Below, piece after piece: positions 16,981 through 25,985 of a stretch of 57,935 bases of DNA (position 1 is the first letter of the stretch; each line of letters opens with the position of its first letter). Source of the DNA: Planctomycetota bacterium. GTDB lineage: Bacteria; Planctomycetota; UBA8742; JACQVU01; JANLHZ01. The position numbers were made by a program, and so were the translations under genes. The stretch is from assembly GCA_024653775.1 (NCBI GenBank), contig JANLHZ010000185.1, positions 1 through 57,935 of the forward strand. The letters are read 5' to 3'. Under the pieces are notes generated by a model, which had not been told where the DNA came from, did not search any database, and saw only the letters and a list, made by a program, of their open reading frames with translations.

Positions 16981-17811
16981 TCAGTCGTTCTCGTAGGGAT
17001 TCTCGTTCTCGTGATAGAGCTTCTCCGCGACGTGGACGAAGAAATCCGGCTCGTTTTCGCGGTAGGTTTCCTGGAAATCGCCGAAGGTCTCGATATGCTG
17101 GAAGCCGACATCGTGCATCAGCCTGCGGGTGTACGCCTTGCGCAGGGGGAACATGTTCAGGTGGAAAACGCTGTCGTCCGGGAATCGGTACTCGAAGCGC
17201 GCGAGTCCGTCGTCGACGTGTACGGGTTTCGCGCTGACGTTCTCGCCGCAGTAGTAGTAGATGTGCTTGCTCGAAAAGCCGCTGTCGAGAATGGAATCGT
17301 AGTTGCGCTGGTCGAGGACGAGAACGCCGTCGTGCTTCAGCATGGCGTAGTACTCGGCGAGCGCCTTTCTGCGGTCGCGCTCCGAGAAGATGTGCGTGAA
17401 CGAGTTTCCGAGGCAGATAATCGCGTCGTATTCGCCGTGGACGTCGCGGTTCAGGAAACGCCAGTCCGCTTGCACTGTGCGAAGGATGAATCCGCGCTCC
17501 CTTGCGTTGTCGAAGGCCTTAGAAAGCATCTCCGCGCTTCCGTCCGCGCTGACGACCTCGAACCCCGCCTTCAGAAGTCGGACGGAATGGAATCCGGTGC
17601 CGGTGGCGACGTCGAGCACCTTCCGCGCGCCCTTCGCCTTCAGAAGGTCGATGAAGAACGTGCCCTCGCTTTCCGCGCGACTTTCCCAGTCGATCAGCTC
17701 GTCCCACTTATCGACGAAGCTGTGGACGTACTCGACCTTGTAATGATCGGTCTCGCGAACGTTGGTCGGATTGGGACCGAAGCTCTGACTCATCTCTTTT
17801 GTGAGCGTCAT
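16981..17811 (-). CDS. gsmt: Glycine/sarcosine N-methyltransferase
   Basis: 276 aa from the ATG at 17811, preceded by AAGGGAGA; the frame is open upstream to 17994 but without a good start. It performs the first two methylations, glycine to sarcosine to dimethylglycine. Motif I is VLDVATGTGFHSVRLL (65-80), then VSADGSAEML, AIICLGNSFTHIF, and DQRNYDSIL, which resembles the family phrase for substrate binding. The C-terminal KAYTRRLMHDVGFQHIETFGDF is typical. Length matches the roughly 265-275 aa of halophile enzymes. With the next gene it gives a complete glycine-to-betaine route using three SAM. A promoter candidate lies about 215 nt upstream. Confidence 0.9.
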   Translation of the reverse strand: MTLTKEMSQSFGPNPTNVRETDHYKVEYVHSFVDKWDELIDWESRAESEGTFFIDLLKAKGARKVLDVATGTGFHSVRLLKAGFEVVSADGSAEMLSKAFDNARERGFILRTVQADWRFLNRDVHGEYDAIICLGNSFTHIFSERDRRKALAEYYAMLKHDGVLVLDQRNYDSILDSGFSSKHIYYYCGENVSAKPVHVDDGLARFEYRFPDDSVFHLNMFPLRKAYTRRLMHDVGFQHIETFGDFQETYRENEPDFFVHVAEKLYHENENPYEND

Positions 17812-18026
17812 GGTTTCTCCCTTCGAAACAGATGCTGCGCCGGATTCGGGCGTTCCCGAATTCAGCTTTCCCAGGTGGTGACAGGACTCCGAACTCTCCG
17901 CGATCGAAACCGACGAAAAGACATCGAAATCCGTTTGGAAACCTCTCGCGCACCTTAGACACATTCCGCGAGGAATTATCGATGATCCCCGCAAACGAAC
18001 GCTAATACGTAAGAGGCAATAGTGCT

Positions 18027-18054
18027 ATTCTACCAAACCGCCGAAGGGTTTCAA
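18027..18054 (-). promoter_or_regulatory. Candidate sigma-70-type promoter of the betaine locus
   Basis: On the minus strand: TTGAAA (18054-18049), 16 nt, TAGAAT (18032-18027). It would give a 5' UTR of about 210 nt before the first methyltransferase gene. The rest of the 17812-18283 gap holds only the repeat at 18124-18263. Confidence 0.4.
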
Positions 18055-18123
18055 GGATTCCTGATTTTAATGGAATCTTCGATCGAATCGTGTAAATTCA
18101 TTTTTCATAACCGTTCGTGTGGT

Positions 18124-18263
18124 GAGCTTGGGAGTGCAGGCGTCTCGCCTGCGCATCTTCAAATCCATCATCTGCTGGTTTCAACAGACAATGCTTATCT
18201 TATCCATCAGTCGAGGACGCCTGATGGATTTTGCGGACGAGGACGTCCGCGTTCCCAGCCCGT
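18124..18263. repeat. Composite hairpin repeat upstream of cysNC
   Basis: GCAGGCGTCTCGCCTGC forms a tight hairpin on the left, and GCGGACGAGGACGTCCGC forms another on the right. GCTTGGGA near the left end and TCCCAGC at the right end are partly complementary and close the unit. The right hairpin recurs at 52743-52761. Confidence 0.65.
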
Positions 18264-18283
18264 GAACACTTCCTGATTTTCCC

Positions 18284-20149
18284 ATGGAACAAGCGGTAAG
18301 AATCGTAATCGTCGGACACGTGGACCACGGGAAGAGCACCCTTATCGGAAGGCTGTTCCTCGATACGGGACGTCTCCCGAAAGAGAAGCTCGACGCGATC
18401 GAGCGCATCGCCAAGGCCCGCGGTATGCAGGTCGAGCTTGCGAACCTGATGGACGCGTTCCAGGCCGAGCGGGACCAGAACATCACCATCGACACCGCGC
18501 AGATCTGGTTCAAGACGGATAAGCGCATGTACGTCATCATCGACGCGCCCGGCCACCGCGAGTTCGTCAAGAACATGGTCACCGGCGCGGCGAGCGCCGA
18601 CGCGGCGATCCTCGTTATCGACGCATCGGAAGGAGTGCAGGAGCAGACGCGCATGCACGCGTACATCCTGAAGCTCCTCGGGCTCTCGCAGATCATCGTC
18701 TGCGTCAACAAAATGGACCTCGTCGACCACAGCGAGAAAAGATATAACGAGGTCAAGGACGAGATTACAAACCATCTCGCAACCCTCGGCATAACGCCGA
18801 TGGCGGTAGTCCCGATTTCCGCGTTTAACGGCGACGGCGTAGCGCATCACTCGGATAAACTTTCGTGGTATCAGGGAGCCACGATGCTGGGCGGTCTCGA
18901 CGATTTCGTTACGATCGAGGCGCCCGCGGAAAAGCCGCTACGGTTCGTGCTGCAGGACGTGTATCGGTTCGACGAACGCAGAATACTTGCGGGAAGGGTC
19001 GAGAGCGGAAGGATAAGCGTAGGCGAGAAGTTGTTCTTTTCGCCTTCGAAGAAGGTCGGAATCGTGAAGAGCATCGAACGCTGGAACGCGCCGGAGTCGA
19101 ATACCGCGAACGCCGGCGAGAGCATCGGCGTGACTCTGGTGGAACAGATTTACGTCGACCGCGGCGAGTTCGCGAGCAACATGGATACCGCGCCGACTAT
19201 CGGAAGCGAGTTCCGCGCGTCGATTTTCTCGCTCAGCCCAGAAGCGATCCACGTCGGCGATCAGTTCAAGCTGAAGCTCGCGACGGAGGAAGTCACTGCC
19301 AGCGTCACCAGCATCCACGAGGTTATGGACACCTCGACGCTTCAGGTTTTCGAGAACGCGGAAAGCCGGGGAGTTCAGCGCTACGACAGCGCGGACGTGA
19401 CGTTCAGCGCTCGCCGGCCCCTGGCGTTCGATTCGTTCAGCGATCTTTCGAGCACGGGCAGGTTCGTGCTCGTGAAGGACTACCGCATCATCGCGGGCGG
19501 GATCATCAAGGGCGCGAAGATGGTCGATCGTTCCAGCTACGACGTCACCAGCCAGAACATCACCTGGTCCGCGCAGAAGATCACTGCGGACCAAAGATCG
19601 CTCCGTCACGGCTACAAGGGAGCGATAGTGTGGTTCACCGGACTCCCGGCGTCGGGCAAGTCTACGCTCGCCACCGCGCTCGAGGAAGATCTGTTCAGCG
19701 CCGGTTATAACACATACGTCCTCGACGGCGACAACGTCCGCTACGGTCTTTCTAGCGACCTCGGCTTTGCGGAGAAGGACCGCGACGAAAATATACGCCG
19801 CGTCGGGGAGGTCGCGCACCTTCTCGCGGACGCCGGGCTGATCGTTATCGTCGCGTTCATTTCGCCAATGAGGGCGCAGCGCGAACGCGCGCGGGGAAGC
19901 GCGGGAAGATATTCCTTCATCGAGGTCTTCGTCGACACCCCCGTGGATGAATGCAGACGAAGGGATCCGAAGGGTCTCTACGAAAAAGCCCGCGCGGGCG
20001 AGATAACGAATTTCACAGGGGTCGACGCCCCGTACGAACCGCCGCTCGAACCAGAAATCACCATCAGGACGGTGAGTACGAAAGTACCCGAAGCCATCGG
20101 CAGAATCCGCGCGAAGATCGAGATCGCGGTTGGCAAACCCGCGAACTGA
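18284..20149 (+). CDS. cysNC: Bifunctional sulfate adenylyltransferase large subunit / adenylylsulfate kinase
   Basis: 621 aa fusion. The N-terminal GTPase of CysN has GHVDHGKST (11-19), [12 protein letters not shown] (G3) and NKMD (G4), with two beta-barrel domains up to about residue 440. The C-terminal APS kinase (CysC) starts near residue 445 with GLPASGKST (about 452-460), [15 protein letters not shown] and [11 protein letters not shown]. Together the protein helps make APS from sulfate and ATP and then phosphorylates it to PAPS. The catalytic small subunit CysD, normally the gene just before, is not next to it or anywhere in this window. PAPS could serve sulfate assimilation or sulfation of polysaccharides. 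Its stop is immediately adjacent to that of the convergent deacetylase gene. Confidence 0.95.
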   Translation: MEQAVRIVIVGHVDHGKSTLIGRLFLDTGRLPKEKLDAIERIAKARGMQVELANLMDAFQAERDQNITIDTAQIWFKTDKRMYVIIDAPGHREFVKNMVTGAASADAAILVIDASEGVQEQTRMHAYILKLLGLSQIIVCVNKMDLVDHSEKRYNEVKDEITNHLATLGITPMAVVPISAFNGDGVAHHSDKLSWYQGATMLGGLDDFVTIEAPAEKPLRFVLQDVYRFDERRILAGRVESGRISVGEKLFFSPSKKVGIVKSIERWNAPESNTANAGESIGVTLVEQIYVDRGEFASNMDTAPTIGSEFRASIFSLSPEAIHVGDQFKLKLATEEVTASVTSIHEVMDTSTLQVFENAESRGVQRYDSADVTFSARRPLAFDSFSDLSSTGRFVLVKDYRIIAGGIIKGAKMVDRSSYDVTSQNITWSAQKITADQRSLRHGYKGAIVWFTGLPASGKSTLATALEEDLFSAGYNTYVLDGDNVRYGLSSDLGFAEKDRDENIRRVGEVAHLLADAGLIVIVAFISPMRAQRERARGSAGRYSFIEVFVDTPVDECRRRDPKGLYEKARAGEITNFTGVDAPYEPPLEPEITIRTVSTKVPEAIGRIRAKIEIAVGKPAN

Positions 20150-21064
20150 TCAGTCCCGCTTGCAGGAAGCTCTTTCCGCGACAGCCTTCGCCAGCTCTCG
20201 CATTGTCACGAACTGCCGACCGGCGGACGCGACCTCCGAAAGCGAGTCGTCGAGAAGCTTTTCCTTCACCGTGAGATCGAACTGCATCCGCTCGAAATTC
20301 ATCCGTCGCTCCGGCGAAATGTCCTTCGCCTCCGTCAGGTCGGCGGGGTGGAGAAGATAGTAGAAGAACTCCACGTCGTTAAGACAGGACTTGAGCAGGC
20401 GCAGATGCCACTTCCAGCCGAACATGAACGACGTCGTGTGCCAGACCGAAATTCGCCATCTGTTTGTTGGTAGAGGAAGCGAAACAAGCCGCCTTTCGCC
20501 CTTCCTGATCACCCTCGCGTTCCTGCTGGCGAGGATGGGGTAGTGCAGATCCCTCCGGTTGAGAATCTTTCTGAAGCTCGGACTTCCGAAGTGGTTTACA
20601 AGCATCTTCGCGAGAGCGGGATACATCAGGATCGACGGCCAGTCGGACGTGTCGTACTCGTAGCCGAGTTCCATCAGAACGTCCCGCAGTCTGTGCGACG
20701 TGGACCATGCCGGCGCGATGAACCCCCGCGGCTCGTATCCCACGCAGTTAGCGATGGCGTCGTGACTCCGCTTGACTTCATCGAACAGTTCCTTCTTTCG
20801 CATGGCTCCGAGGCTAAGATAATGCGACCATGAGTGGTTTCCGATCTCGTGCCCGAGCTTGGCCCAGCGACTTACCGCTTCTCGATTCTCATCTTTCTCC
20901 AGGTCTCTGCCGATTATGTAGATGCTGTATTTGAAATTGTATTTTTCAGCGAAGCGAAGAAACCTGTCCATCACCGACGTGAAAGTAGGATCGCTATAAC
21001 CATCGGGAAACCCGTATGCTTCGTTCAGCGAATCCAGATTGATATTAATTGCCGCGAATTTCAT
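20150..21064 (-). CDS. Polysaccharide deacetylase-like (NodB-fold) protein
   Basis: 304 aa. The metal-binding motif is GHEIGNHSWSHY, giving the H-x3-H pair of the NodB domain at about residue 77; the preceding FKYSIYIIGRDL strand-helix unit fits. RGFIAPAWSTSH corresponds to motif 3 (R-x-P). The catalytic Asp normally in TFDDG is not obvious: the N-terminal strand reads AININLDSLNEA, so Asp11 may replace it. It likely deacetylates an N-acetylated sugar in a cell-surface glycan or lipid-linked precursor, in the cytoplasm since no signal peptide is visible. It overlaps the formyltransferase gene by 20 nt. Base composition in this pair is more AT-rich than in neighbours. Confidence 0.8.
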   Translation of the reverse strand: MKFAAININLDSLNEAYGFPDGYSDPTFTSVMDRFLRFAEKYNFKYSIYIIGRDLEKDENREAVSRWAKLGHEIGNHSWSHYLSLGAMRKKELFDEVKRSHDAIANCVGYEPRGFIAPAWSTSHRLRDVLMELGYEYDTSDWPSILMYPALAKMLVNHFGSPSFRKILNRRDLHYPILASRNARVIRKGERRLVSLPLPTNRWRISVWHTTSFMFGWKWHLRLLKSCLNDVEFFYYLLHPADLTEAKDISPERRMNFERMQFDLTVKEKLLDDSLSEVASAGRQFVTMRELAKAVAERASCKRD

Positions 21065-21923
21065 TTAATTTCTCTGTCGGCAGATCGAATGGTTTGCGAA
21101 ACAAATCGGACAGACGGCATATCCGGAATCCTTTTTTTCTATAATTAATATAATCCTGACGCGTCGGCAGACTGTAGTAGGATTTTTCAAGTCCATTGCT
21201 ATTTATTTGAAATTTGCCAAGCAGCAGCTTTTCAATAGCGATTATCGCAATGTCGGGATACATATTGAAAACGTCGAAATAGAATCTGAGCATAGAATAA
21301 TTCTCTTCGCCGACGGATGGATAGCCGAGCTGTACGAGAACTCTTCCGGAATCTATTCCTTCGTCCACTTCGTGAAATGACACTCCGGTCGGGATTCCGT
21401 GCAGACGACCCCAGAAATACGGATAGATGCCTCCGCACGACGGGAGCAATGCCGCGTGTTTGTTTATCACGCCCACCCGCGGCGCGTCGAGTATCGGCTT
21501 CTTCAATATGTCCGACACCATTATGAATACGACGTCTATTCGATTTTCCAGGGTCCAGCCGACGACGTCCGGAGAGTTCGGGGAATTTCGCCGTATCAAT
21601 TCTATTCCGTGATGTTTGGCGAGTTTCTCGAAGCTTCCGAATTTGTGCGACCCGAATCTTGTAATTTTAAAAGAATATAATCCGAGAAGAAGACAGACCC
21701 ACAACCCGAATGTCTTCAAATACCAAAACAATATTTTTGAACCTTTGTATTTTCCAAGACGATCCGGAAACACCAATATTCCGGCGATGTCATATTTATC
21801 TAATAACAATGGAATCGTTCGCTCCCACGTCGGCAGCGCGAAGACTCTGTCATCCGAAACGAAAATCGCGACTCGCGCGCGCCCCGGCGTCTTCTCGGAT
21901 TCATTCATGCCAACCTGGTTCAT
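21045..21923 (-). CDS. Formyltransferase-family protein (Fmt/ArnA-N-like)
   Basis: 292 aa. NKHAALLPSCGGIYPYFW (about 157-174) contains the Asn and His of the formyl_trans_N active site, and GVSFHEVDEGIDSGRVL supplies the catalytic Asp. There is no C-terminal tRNA-binding domain, so it is not Fmt itself. Such stand-alone enzymes usually formylate an amino-sugar from 10-formyltetrahydrofolate. Coupled with a deacetylase (20-nt overlap), it suggests a deacetylate-then-formylate modification of a surface sugar; that is inference. Two Met codons (21923, 21908) could start it. The region is AT-richer than average, a hint of transfer. Confidence 0.78.
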   Translation of the reverse strand: MNQVGMNESEKTPGRARVAIFVSDDRVFALPTWERTIPLLLDKYDIAGILVFPDRLGKYKGSKILFWYLKTFGLWVCLLLGLYSFKITRFGSHKFGSFEKLAKHHGIELIRRNSPNSPDVVGWTLENRIDVVFIMVSDILKKPILDAPRVGVINKHAALLPSCGGIYPYFWGRLHGIPTGVSFHEVDEGIDSGRVLVQLGYPSVGEENYSMLRFYFDVFNMYPDIAIIAIEKLLLGKFQINSNGLEKSYYSLPTRQDYINYRKKGFRICRLSDLFRKPFDLPTEKLNEIRGN

Positions 21924-22035
21924 GAAGCACCTGCAATGTTCGCCGCCATCGAATTCAGGCGAGGACGTGAACGCGATTGTATCTGCGGCGCGTCCTTCGT
22001 TTTGAAAAACTTTACGTTCGTCGGCTCCGGCATGT

Positions 22036-22251
22036 CTATTTCTTTTTTTCTGGAGTCGCCGCGTCGACGTTTTCTATATCCCGTTCAAGCCACTTAGTGG
22101 CTAGTTCCTGAACGGAAATTCCGGTCAGATCTGCGAGCGCCTTCAATCGTTCATCGAGCTTCGTGTCAAGATATATCGGCGAGTAGTGCCCCGCGTCTTC
22201 GCGATAGATTTTGCCCCGAACAGCTTTAGAAAAGTTGTATCTACTTTTCAA
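22036..22251 (-). CDS. CopG/antitoxin-like small protein
   Basis: 71 aa, starting with TTG. It opens MKSRYNFSKAVRGKIYR, a phrase typical of a widespread group of short antitoxin-like proteins, and has a helical C-terminal part (LDERLKALADLTGISVQELATKWLERDIE) resembling a ribbon-helix-helix dimerisation unit. The start lies inside the end of the zinc-finger gene (11-nt overlap), so translation is coupled. No recognisable toxin (PIN, RelE, HigB, BrnT) is adjacent. Either the toxin has been lost or the upstream zinc-finger protein is the partner. Confidence 0.6.
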   Translation of the reverse strand: MKSRYNFSKAVRGKIYREDAGHYSPIYLDTKLDERLKALADLTGISVQELATKWLERDIENVDAATPEKKK

Positions 22252-22438
22252 GTTTCACCCATCCAGTTCCTTTGCAAATGGAGCAGACGACAAATTTGTC
22301 TTTATGTCTTTGTGAGTCCCCGGGGTAATCCCAGTTGTTTCTGGCTAAGCAGGTGGCACAACTATTGTTATGAGCGCCATTTTTACAAGTTCCATTACCT
22401 TGACAGTGCCCACAAGTTACGTGTGCATAATCCGACAT
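22241..22438 (-). CDS. Small DnaJ-type zinc-finger protein
   Basis: 65 aa with CGHCQGNGTC, CATC and CSICKGTGW, i.e. CxxCxGxG knuckles as in the DnaJ central domain but without a J-domain. About four zinc ligand pairs suggest two small zinc sites. GGAG lies about 7 nt before the ATG. It is followed by the antitoxin-like gene with overlap. I do not recognise a named family; small CxxCxGxG proteins often act as chaperone-like or RNA-binding accessory factors. Confidence 0.65.
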   Translation of the reverse strand: MSDYAHVTCGHCQGNGTCKNGAHNNSCATCLARNNWDYPGDSQRHKDKFVVCSICKGTGWVKLEK

Positions 22439-22469
22439 TTTTTTCTCCGACGAGTATGCAATATTTCAA

Positions 22470-23708
22470 CTATGTATTGTACTGCCTTTTCGGTTCAAGG
22501 CTTCCGAGAACGCTCGTCGCCACGCTGAGCGCCATCCTGGTGCTCGTAACGTCGTGGGTGCGAATGATGCTCGCGCCGTGCATCACCGCGAGAGTCTCCG
22601 CGGCGATGGTGCCCATGAGACGATTTTCGACCCCCTGGCTCGTAATCGCGCCGATGAAGCTTTTCCGGCTGACGCCCACCGCTATGGGCGCGGACAGGCA
22701 CCGGAGTTCTCCGAGCCGCGCGATCAGAATCCGGTTGTGCTCTAGAGTCTTCGAGAACCCAATTCCGGGATCCACTATGATGCGGTCGAATTGCACGCCC
22801 GCTTCGATCGCGTCCAGAATTCGTATCCGAAGTTCGCGCACGACCTCCGCAATCACGCAGGCGTAGTACGGGTCTTTCTGCATCGTCTCCGGCGTTTCGC
22901 GCATATGCATTATGATGCAGAGCGCTCCTGTCTCGGCGACGACGCGTTTCATCTCCGGATCGAATGCGAGGCCGCTGACGTCGTTTATAATCTTTGCGCC
23001 CGCTTCGACGCAGGCCCTGGCGACGCTCGCCTTCCTGGTATCGATGGACACGGGAACGTCGCTGTGCATCGTTACGCCTCGAACGACCTCGACAACGCGT
23101 CGCAACTCTTCGTCCTGATCGACCTCTCCCGCGCCGGGTCTTGTGGACTCGCCTCCGATGTCGATTATGTCCGCTCCCGCGGCAGCGAGGGTAAGCGCGT
23201 GCTCGATGGCGACGTCGGTGTCTTCGAACTGGCCGCCGTCGCTGAAGCTATCCGGCGTGACGTTGACAATGCCCATGATCCGCGGTTTGTACATCGAAAG
23301 ATGCATCTTCGAGTCCGCGTCTCCGATCTGGAAGTGATCCCTTCTCGAAGCGAGATACGTCCGCCAGATGCTCTCCGACAATCCCGGCAGAGTCGGAGAC
23401 GCGTCAGAAAGATTTTTCAGGTAGTTCTGGAAGTCTGAAAGTCTGACAAGGAGTCCCGTTGAGACGTGGCCCTCTTCGGTAACGACTGTGTGAATGTAGG
23501 CGCGAAGGTTCTTTCCGACGTCGCCAAGAGCCGCTACCTGTTCGTCCGAAAGGCCGTCCACGAGGAACACGAGCGCTTCGTGCGCGCTCAGAATCGCCTC
23601 GCCGACCGACTCTGAGAAAAACGCCGAGAAATGCGAAAGCGACGTCGGCGGGAACATACGCACGTTGTATCGGATATCCGTCTGGAGATCGGAAATGGAG
23701 ATTTTCAT
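22470..23708 (-). CDS. folP: Dihydropteroate synthase with N-terminal extension
   Basis: 412 aa. The TIM-barrel core starts near residue 142: MGIVNVTPDSFSDGG, DIIDIGGESTRPGA, SIDTRKASVA, INDVSGL, IIVDPGIGFSK and GVSRKSFIG are all in order and complete. The enzyme joins p-aminobenzoate to the pterin pyrophosphate in folate synthesis. The first 140 residues are an extra domain not found in the 280-aa E. coli enzyme; DHPS with such extensions are known in several phyla, but I cannot assign its role. The ribosome site is weak. A 182-bp repeat element lies directly upstream. Confidence 0.93.
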   Translation of the reverse strand: MKISISDLQTDIRYNVRMFPPTSLSHFSAFFSESVGEAILSAHEALVFLVDGLSDEQVAALGDVGKNLRAYIHTVVTEEGHVSTGLLVRLSDFQNYLKNLSDASPTLPGLSESIWRTYLASRRDHFQIGDADSKMHLSMYKPRIMGIVNVTPDSFSDGGQFEDTDVAIEHALTLAAAGADIIDIGGESTRPGAGEVDQDEELRRVVEVVRGVTMHSDVPVSIDTRKASVARACVEAGAKIINDVSGLAFDPEMKRVVAETGALCIIMHMRETPETMQKDPYYACVIAEVVRELRIRILDAIEAGVQFDRIIVDPGIGFSKTLEHNRILIARLGELRCLSAPIAVGVSRKSFIGAITSQGVENRLMGTIAAETLAVMHGASIIRTHDVTSTRMALSVATSVLGSLEPKRQYNT

Positions 23709-23722
23709 CGCTTCGTGACTTT

Positions 23723-23904
23723 AGGGGCCTCAAAATAATAAGTTATACATCTCGCATCTCATATTCACGTCATCTTCACATCGCACGTGGTCGTCAAATC
23801 CTCGAAGTAACTATAGCTACGACTGCGGCTTGACGTGGTCGCGCAATGCGAATCTGCCGCAACTCTGGGCGCGATTTTGTATTACTTATTACTTTGAGGC
23901 TCCT
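23723..23904. repeat. 182-bp terminal-inverted-repeat element, family 1, copy 2 (reverse orientation)
   Basis: Arms 23723-23742 and 23885-23904 are complementary at 18 of 20 positions. Read on the minus strand, the core matches copies 1 and 3 (AAAATCGCGCCC, CCGCAGTCGTAGC, GAGATGCGAG). The arm sequence contains GCCTCAAA where copy 1 has GGCGTAAA. It lies between folP and the adaptor-protein gene; the remaining bases to 24005 show nothing else. Confidence 0.87.
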
Positions 23905-24005
23905 TAAAACAACTTTATAGCTCACCGGAATGATACTTGGAATCCAGCGTTTTGCAACTGATTGTGGCAATGAACGATTCCTTCGCCTTGCAGCACGATC
24001 CTCGA

Positions 24006-25928
24006 TCACTCGAAGAATACCTTGACGATGGCGCCGTCGGTGAGGAGTTCGTTTCCCGAGGTGAGCACGGTGTCGCCGTCTATGACGCCCTGAAGGAGGA
24101 ATTTATCGCGAAGCTCTGTCTCGACGCTCGGGATGAGTACCCGCGCCTTCGAGATTCCGTATGGAAGCGTCTCGCCGCCGCGAACCGGACTCGACGACGC
24201 GCTCACCTTGCCAGAAAGCGTCAGGCGCGTAATCTCGCGGTTGGTGTGAATGTCGATCACCGACGCCCGCGCCTCCTTCATCTCGAAGCTCTCCCACGGC
24301 TCGAGCGCGACCGCGAACGCGTCGATGGAAATCGATCCGCCAGGGCCTGCGCGCACGAATCTGAAATACGACCTGAATTTTCCGGAATTGTCCGCCGCGG
24401 GGAGCTTTTCGTCCAGCGGAGCGTAGCAGTCTACAACCGACTTTCGATCGATCGAAAGATACGAACTCGCGGCGTAGTCGCGATCCTTGTCGTCCATTCC
24501 TTCGTCTTCGATTTTGAAGGAAATCTCGTTCCACACGTTTTCGACGTCGAAAATCACAAGCTCGGGACTCTGTACGAGATCGCTCGCCGCGGTGCAGTTC
24601 GAAAATTTAACCCCGGTTCCGACCGCGATTTCGTCGCCCGCGCGAATTTCACCGACGCGAGGAAGTCCGCGGGCGCCCTTGTCATGAACCACGGCTTCTA
24701 CGCGGAACCCGCTTCCCGCGGATCGGGCGCGCTCGACGTGAGCGAAGTACGAAACCATCTCCTCCGAACTCTGCGAACCCGCGCGCTTCGCCATCAGAAG
24801 GAAGCGCTGCCGGCTCTCCGGCTTCTCGCCTAGTCCGGCGCCCAGCCATCCGCCATCGGGAACGTCGATTGCGAGCCGACCCATAGTTCTTCGGACGACG
24901 GCGTTCCTCGGCACCGCGATAGAGTTCGGGAACACGTCCGTTACGATTTCGACTCCGGCGGAAAGTCCTTCGAACAGCGCGGGAAGTTTCCGCGTCTCGA
25001 TCCCGTGCGAGCGATCCTCCTCCGAGATCAGCTCAGGCAGGACGCTTTCCTCGAAGCTGTCGCGAATCCGTAGCTGCACCTTGTACCGTCTTCCCGCGTC
25101 CGGCGCAGGCGACATCCGTAGCACGTCGGCATCGAACGTCCGGCCCTGCGAGTCCACATGGATTCTTGCGGGATCGCCGATCGCGACGCTGACCGCATCC
25201 GGTTCCGCGAGTCCGACTTCGACGAGCGCGGTCGAAAAATCCTGAAGCGTAAACAACGTCATCCCCGGCGAAACGAACTGCCCCACTTCGACGACCATGT
25301 CCGTCACGTACCCCGAAAACGGCGCCTTCAGCGTGCAGTCATCGAGACGGAGTTTTAGTCTGCCAAGTTCCGCGCTGAGTCGATCGAGTTCCGCCTTCGC
25401 GGCATTAGCATGGCCCCAAGTTTCGCGAAGCTCGACGACGCCGTAGAGTTCGCCGCCGAGGAAATCTTCTATTTTGACCTCGGGATCGTCGAACGCGCCC
25501 TCTGGCAGCCCGACCGCGCGTCGTCGCTCGTTCCAAAGACCTTCCTTGAGACCGGAATCTATTTCAGCCTTCCTGATCTGCGCTTCGATGCTCCTGACCT
25601 GCTCCGAAAGGTCGCTCGAATCGATCTCGAGAATCGTTTCGTTCTCGCCAACGTGCGCGCCGAGGTAGTGTTCGATATGAAGAATGGTCCCGGTGACCTC
25701 GGCGGAAACGACTGTCTTTCGATTCGGGATGATCTTCCCGCGCGCGCGGACCGTCTTCCGGTTGTCGCCTTCTCGAAGAGTCACCGCGGTGACGACGATA
25801 TTATCCTCCGCGGGAATCGTCTCCGGAATTACCCGCAGAGCGTAATTCACCGCGCCCGTGATCGCGCCCAGAAGGACGAGTCCTAGTGGAACGAAAACCG
25901 AAATGCGCGCTTTTGTAACTCTGTTCAT
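24006..25928 (-). CDS. Efflux RND/HlyD-type periplasmic adaptor, unusually long
   Basis: 640 aa. An N-terminal membrane anchor (about 10-30) is followed by a half lipoyl domain (VRARGKIIPNRKTVVSAEVTGTIL), a helical hairpin (about 100-200, EQVRSIEAQIRKAEI), the second half lipoyl (LKAPFSGYVTDMVVEVGQFVSPG) and a beta-barrel. This is the membrane fusion protein plan. From about residue 330 a further 300 aa of beta-rich sequence follows, where typical adaptors have only about 100 aa; it includes RIGEIRAGDEIAVGTG-like and QGVIDGDTVLTSG segments resembling duplicated membrane-proximal domains. No transporter gene is adjacent; the TolC-like gene at 48260 is 22 kb away. Confidence 0.8.
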   Translation of the reverse strand: MNRVTKARISVFVPLGLVLLGAITGAVNYALRVIPETIPAEDNIVVTAVTLREGDNRKTVRARGKIIPNRKTVVSAEVTGTILHIEHYLGAHVGENETILEIDSSDLSEQVRSIEAQIRKAEIDSGLKEGLWNERRRAVGLPEGAFDDPEVKIEDFLGGELYGVVELRETWGHANAAKAELDRLSAELGRLKLRLDDCTLKAPFSGYVTDMVVEVGQFVSPGMTLFTLQDFSTALVEVGLAEPDAVSVAIGDPARIHVDSQGRTFDADVLRMSPAPDAGRRYKVQLRIRDSFEESVLPELISEEDRSHGIETRKLPALFEGLSAGVEIVTDVFPNSIAVPRNAVVRRTMGRLAIDVPDGGWLGAGLGEKPESRQRFLLMAKRAGSQSSEEMVSYFAHVERARSAGSGFRVEAVVHDKGARGLPRVGEIRAGDEIAVGTGVKFSNCTAASDLVQSPELVIFDVENVWNEISFKIEDEGMDDKDRDYAASSYLSIDRKSVVDCYAPLDEKLPAADNSGKFRSYFRFVRAGPGGSISIDAFAVALEPWESFEMKEARASVIDIHTNREITRLTLSGKVSASSSPVRGGETLPYGISKARVLIPSVETELRDKFLLQGVIDGDTVLTSGNELLTDGAIVKVFFE

Positions 25929-25932
25929 CGAA

Positions 25933-25963
25933 TAGTAGTCAGTAGTCAGTTGTCGGTAGTCAG
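25933..25963. repeat. Heptamer array (TAGTCAG type)
   Basis: Units read TAGTCAG, TAGTCAG, TTGTCGG, TAGTCAG after a leading TAG. It lies in the short gap between the adaptor and ceramidase-like genes and shares its unit with 14081. Confidence 0.8.
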
Positions 25964-25985
25964 AAAATTCGATCCTAAAACGAAA

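Noticed and set aside
24006-25928. Adaptor and TolC-like genes as one efflux operon
   Set aside because: They are 22 kb apart on opposite strands; only a functional partnership can be suggested.
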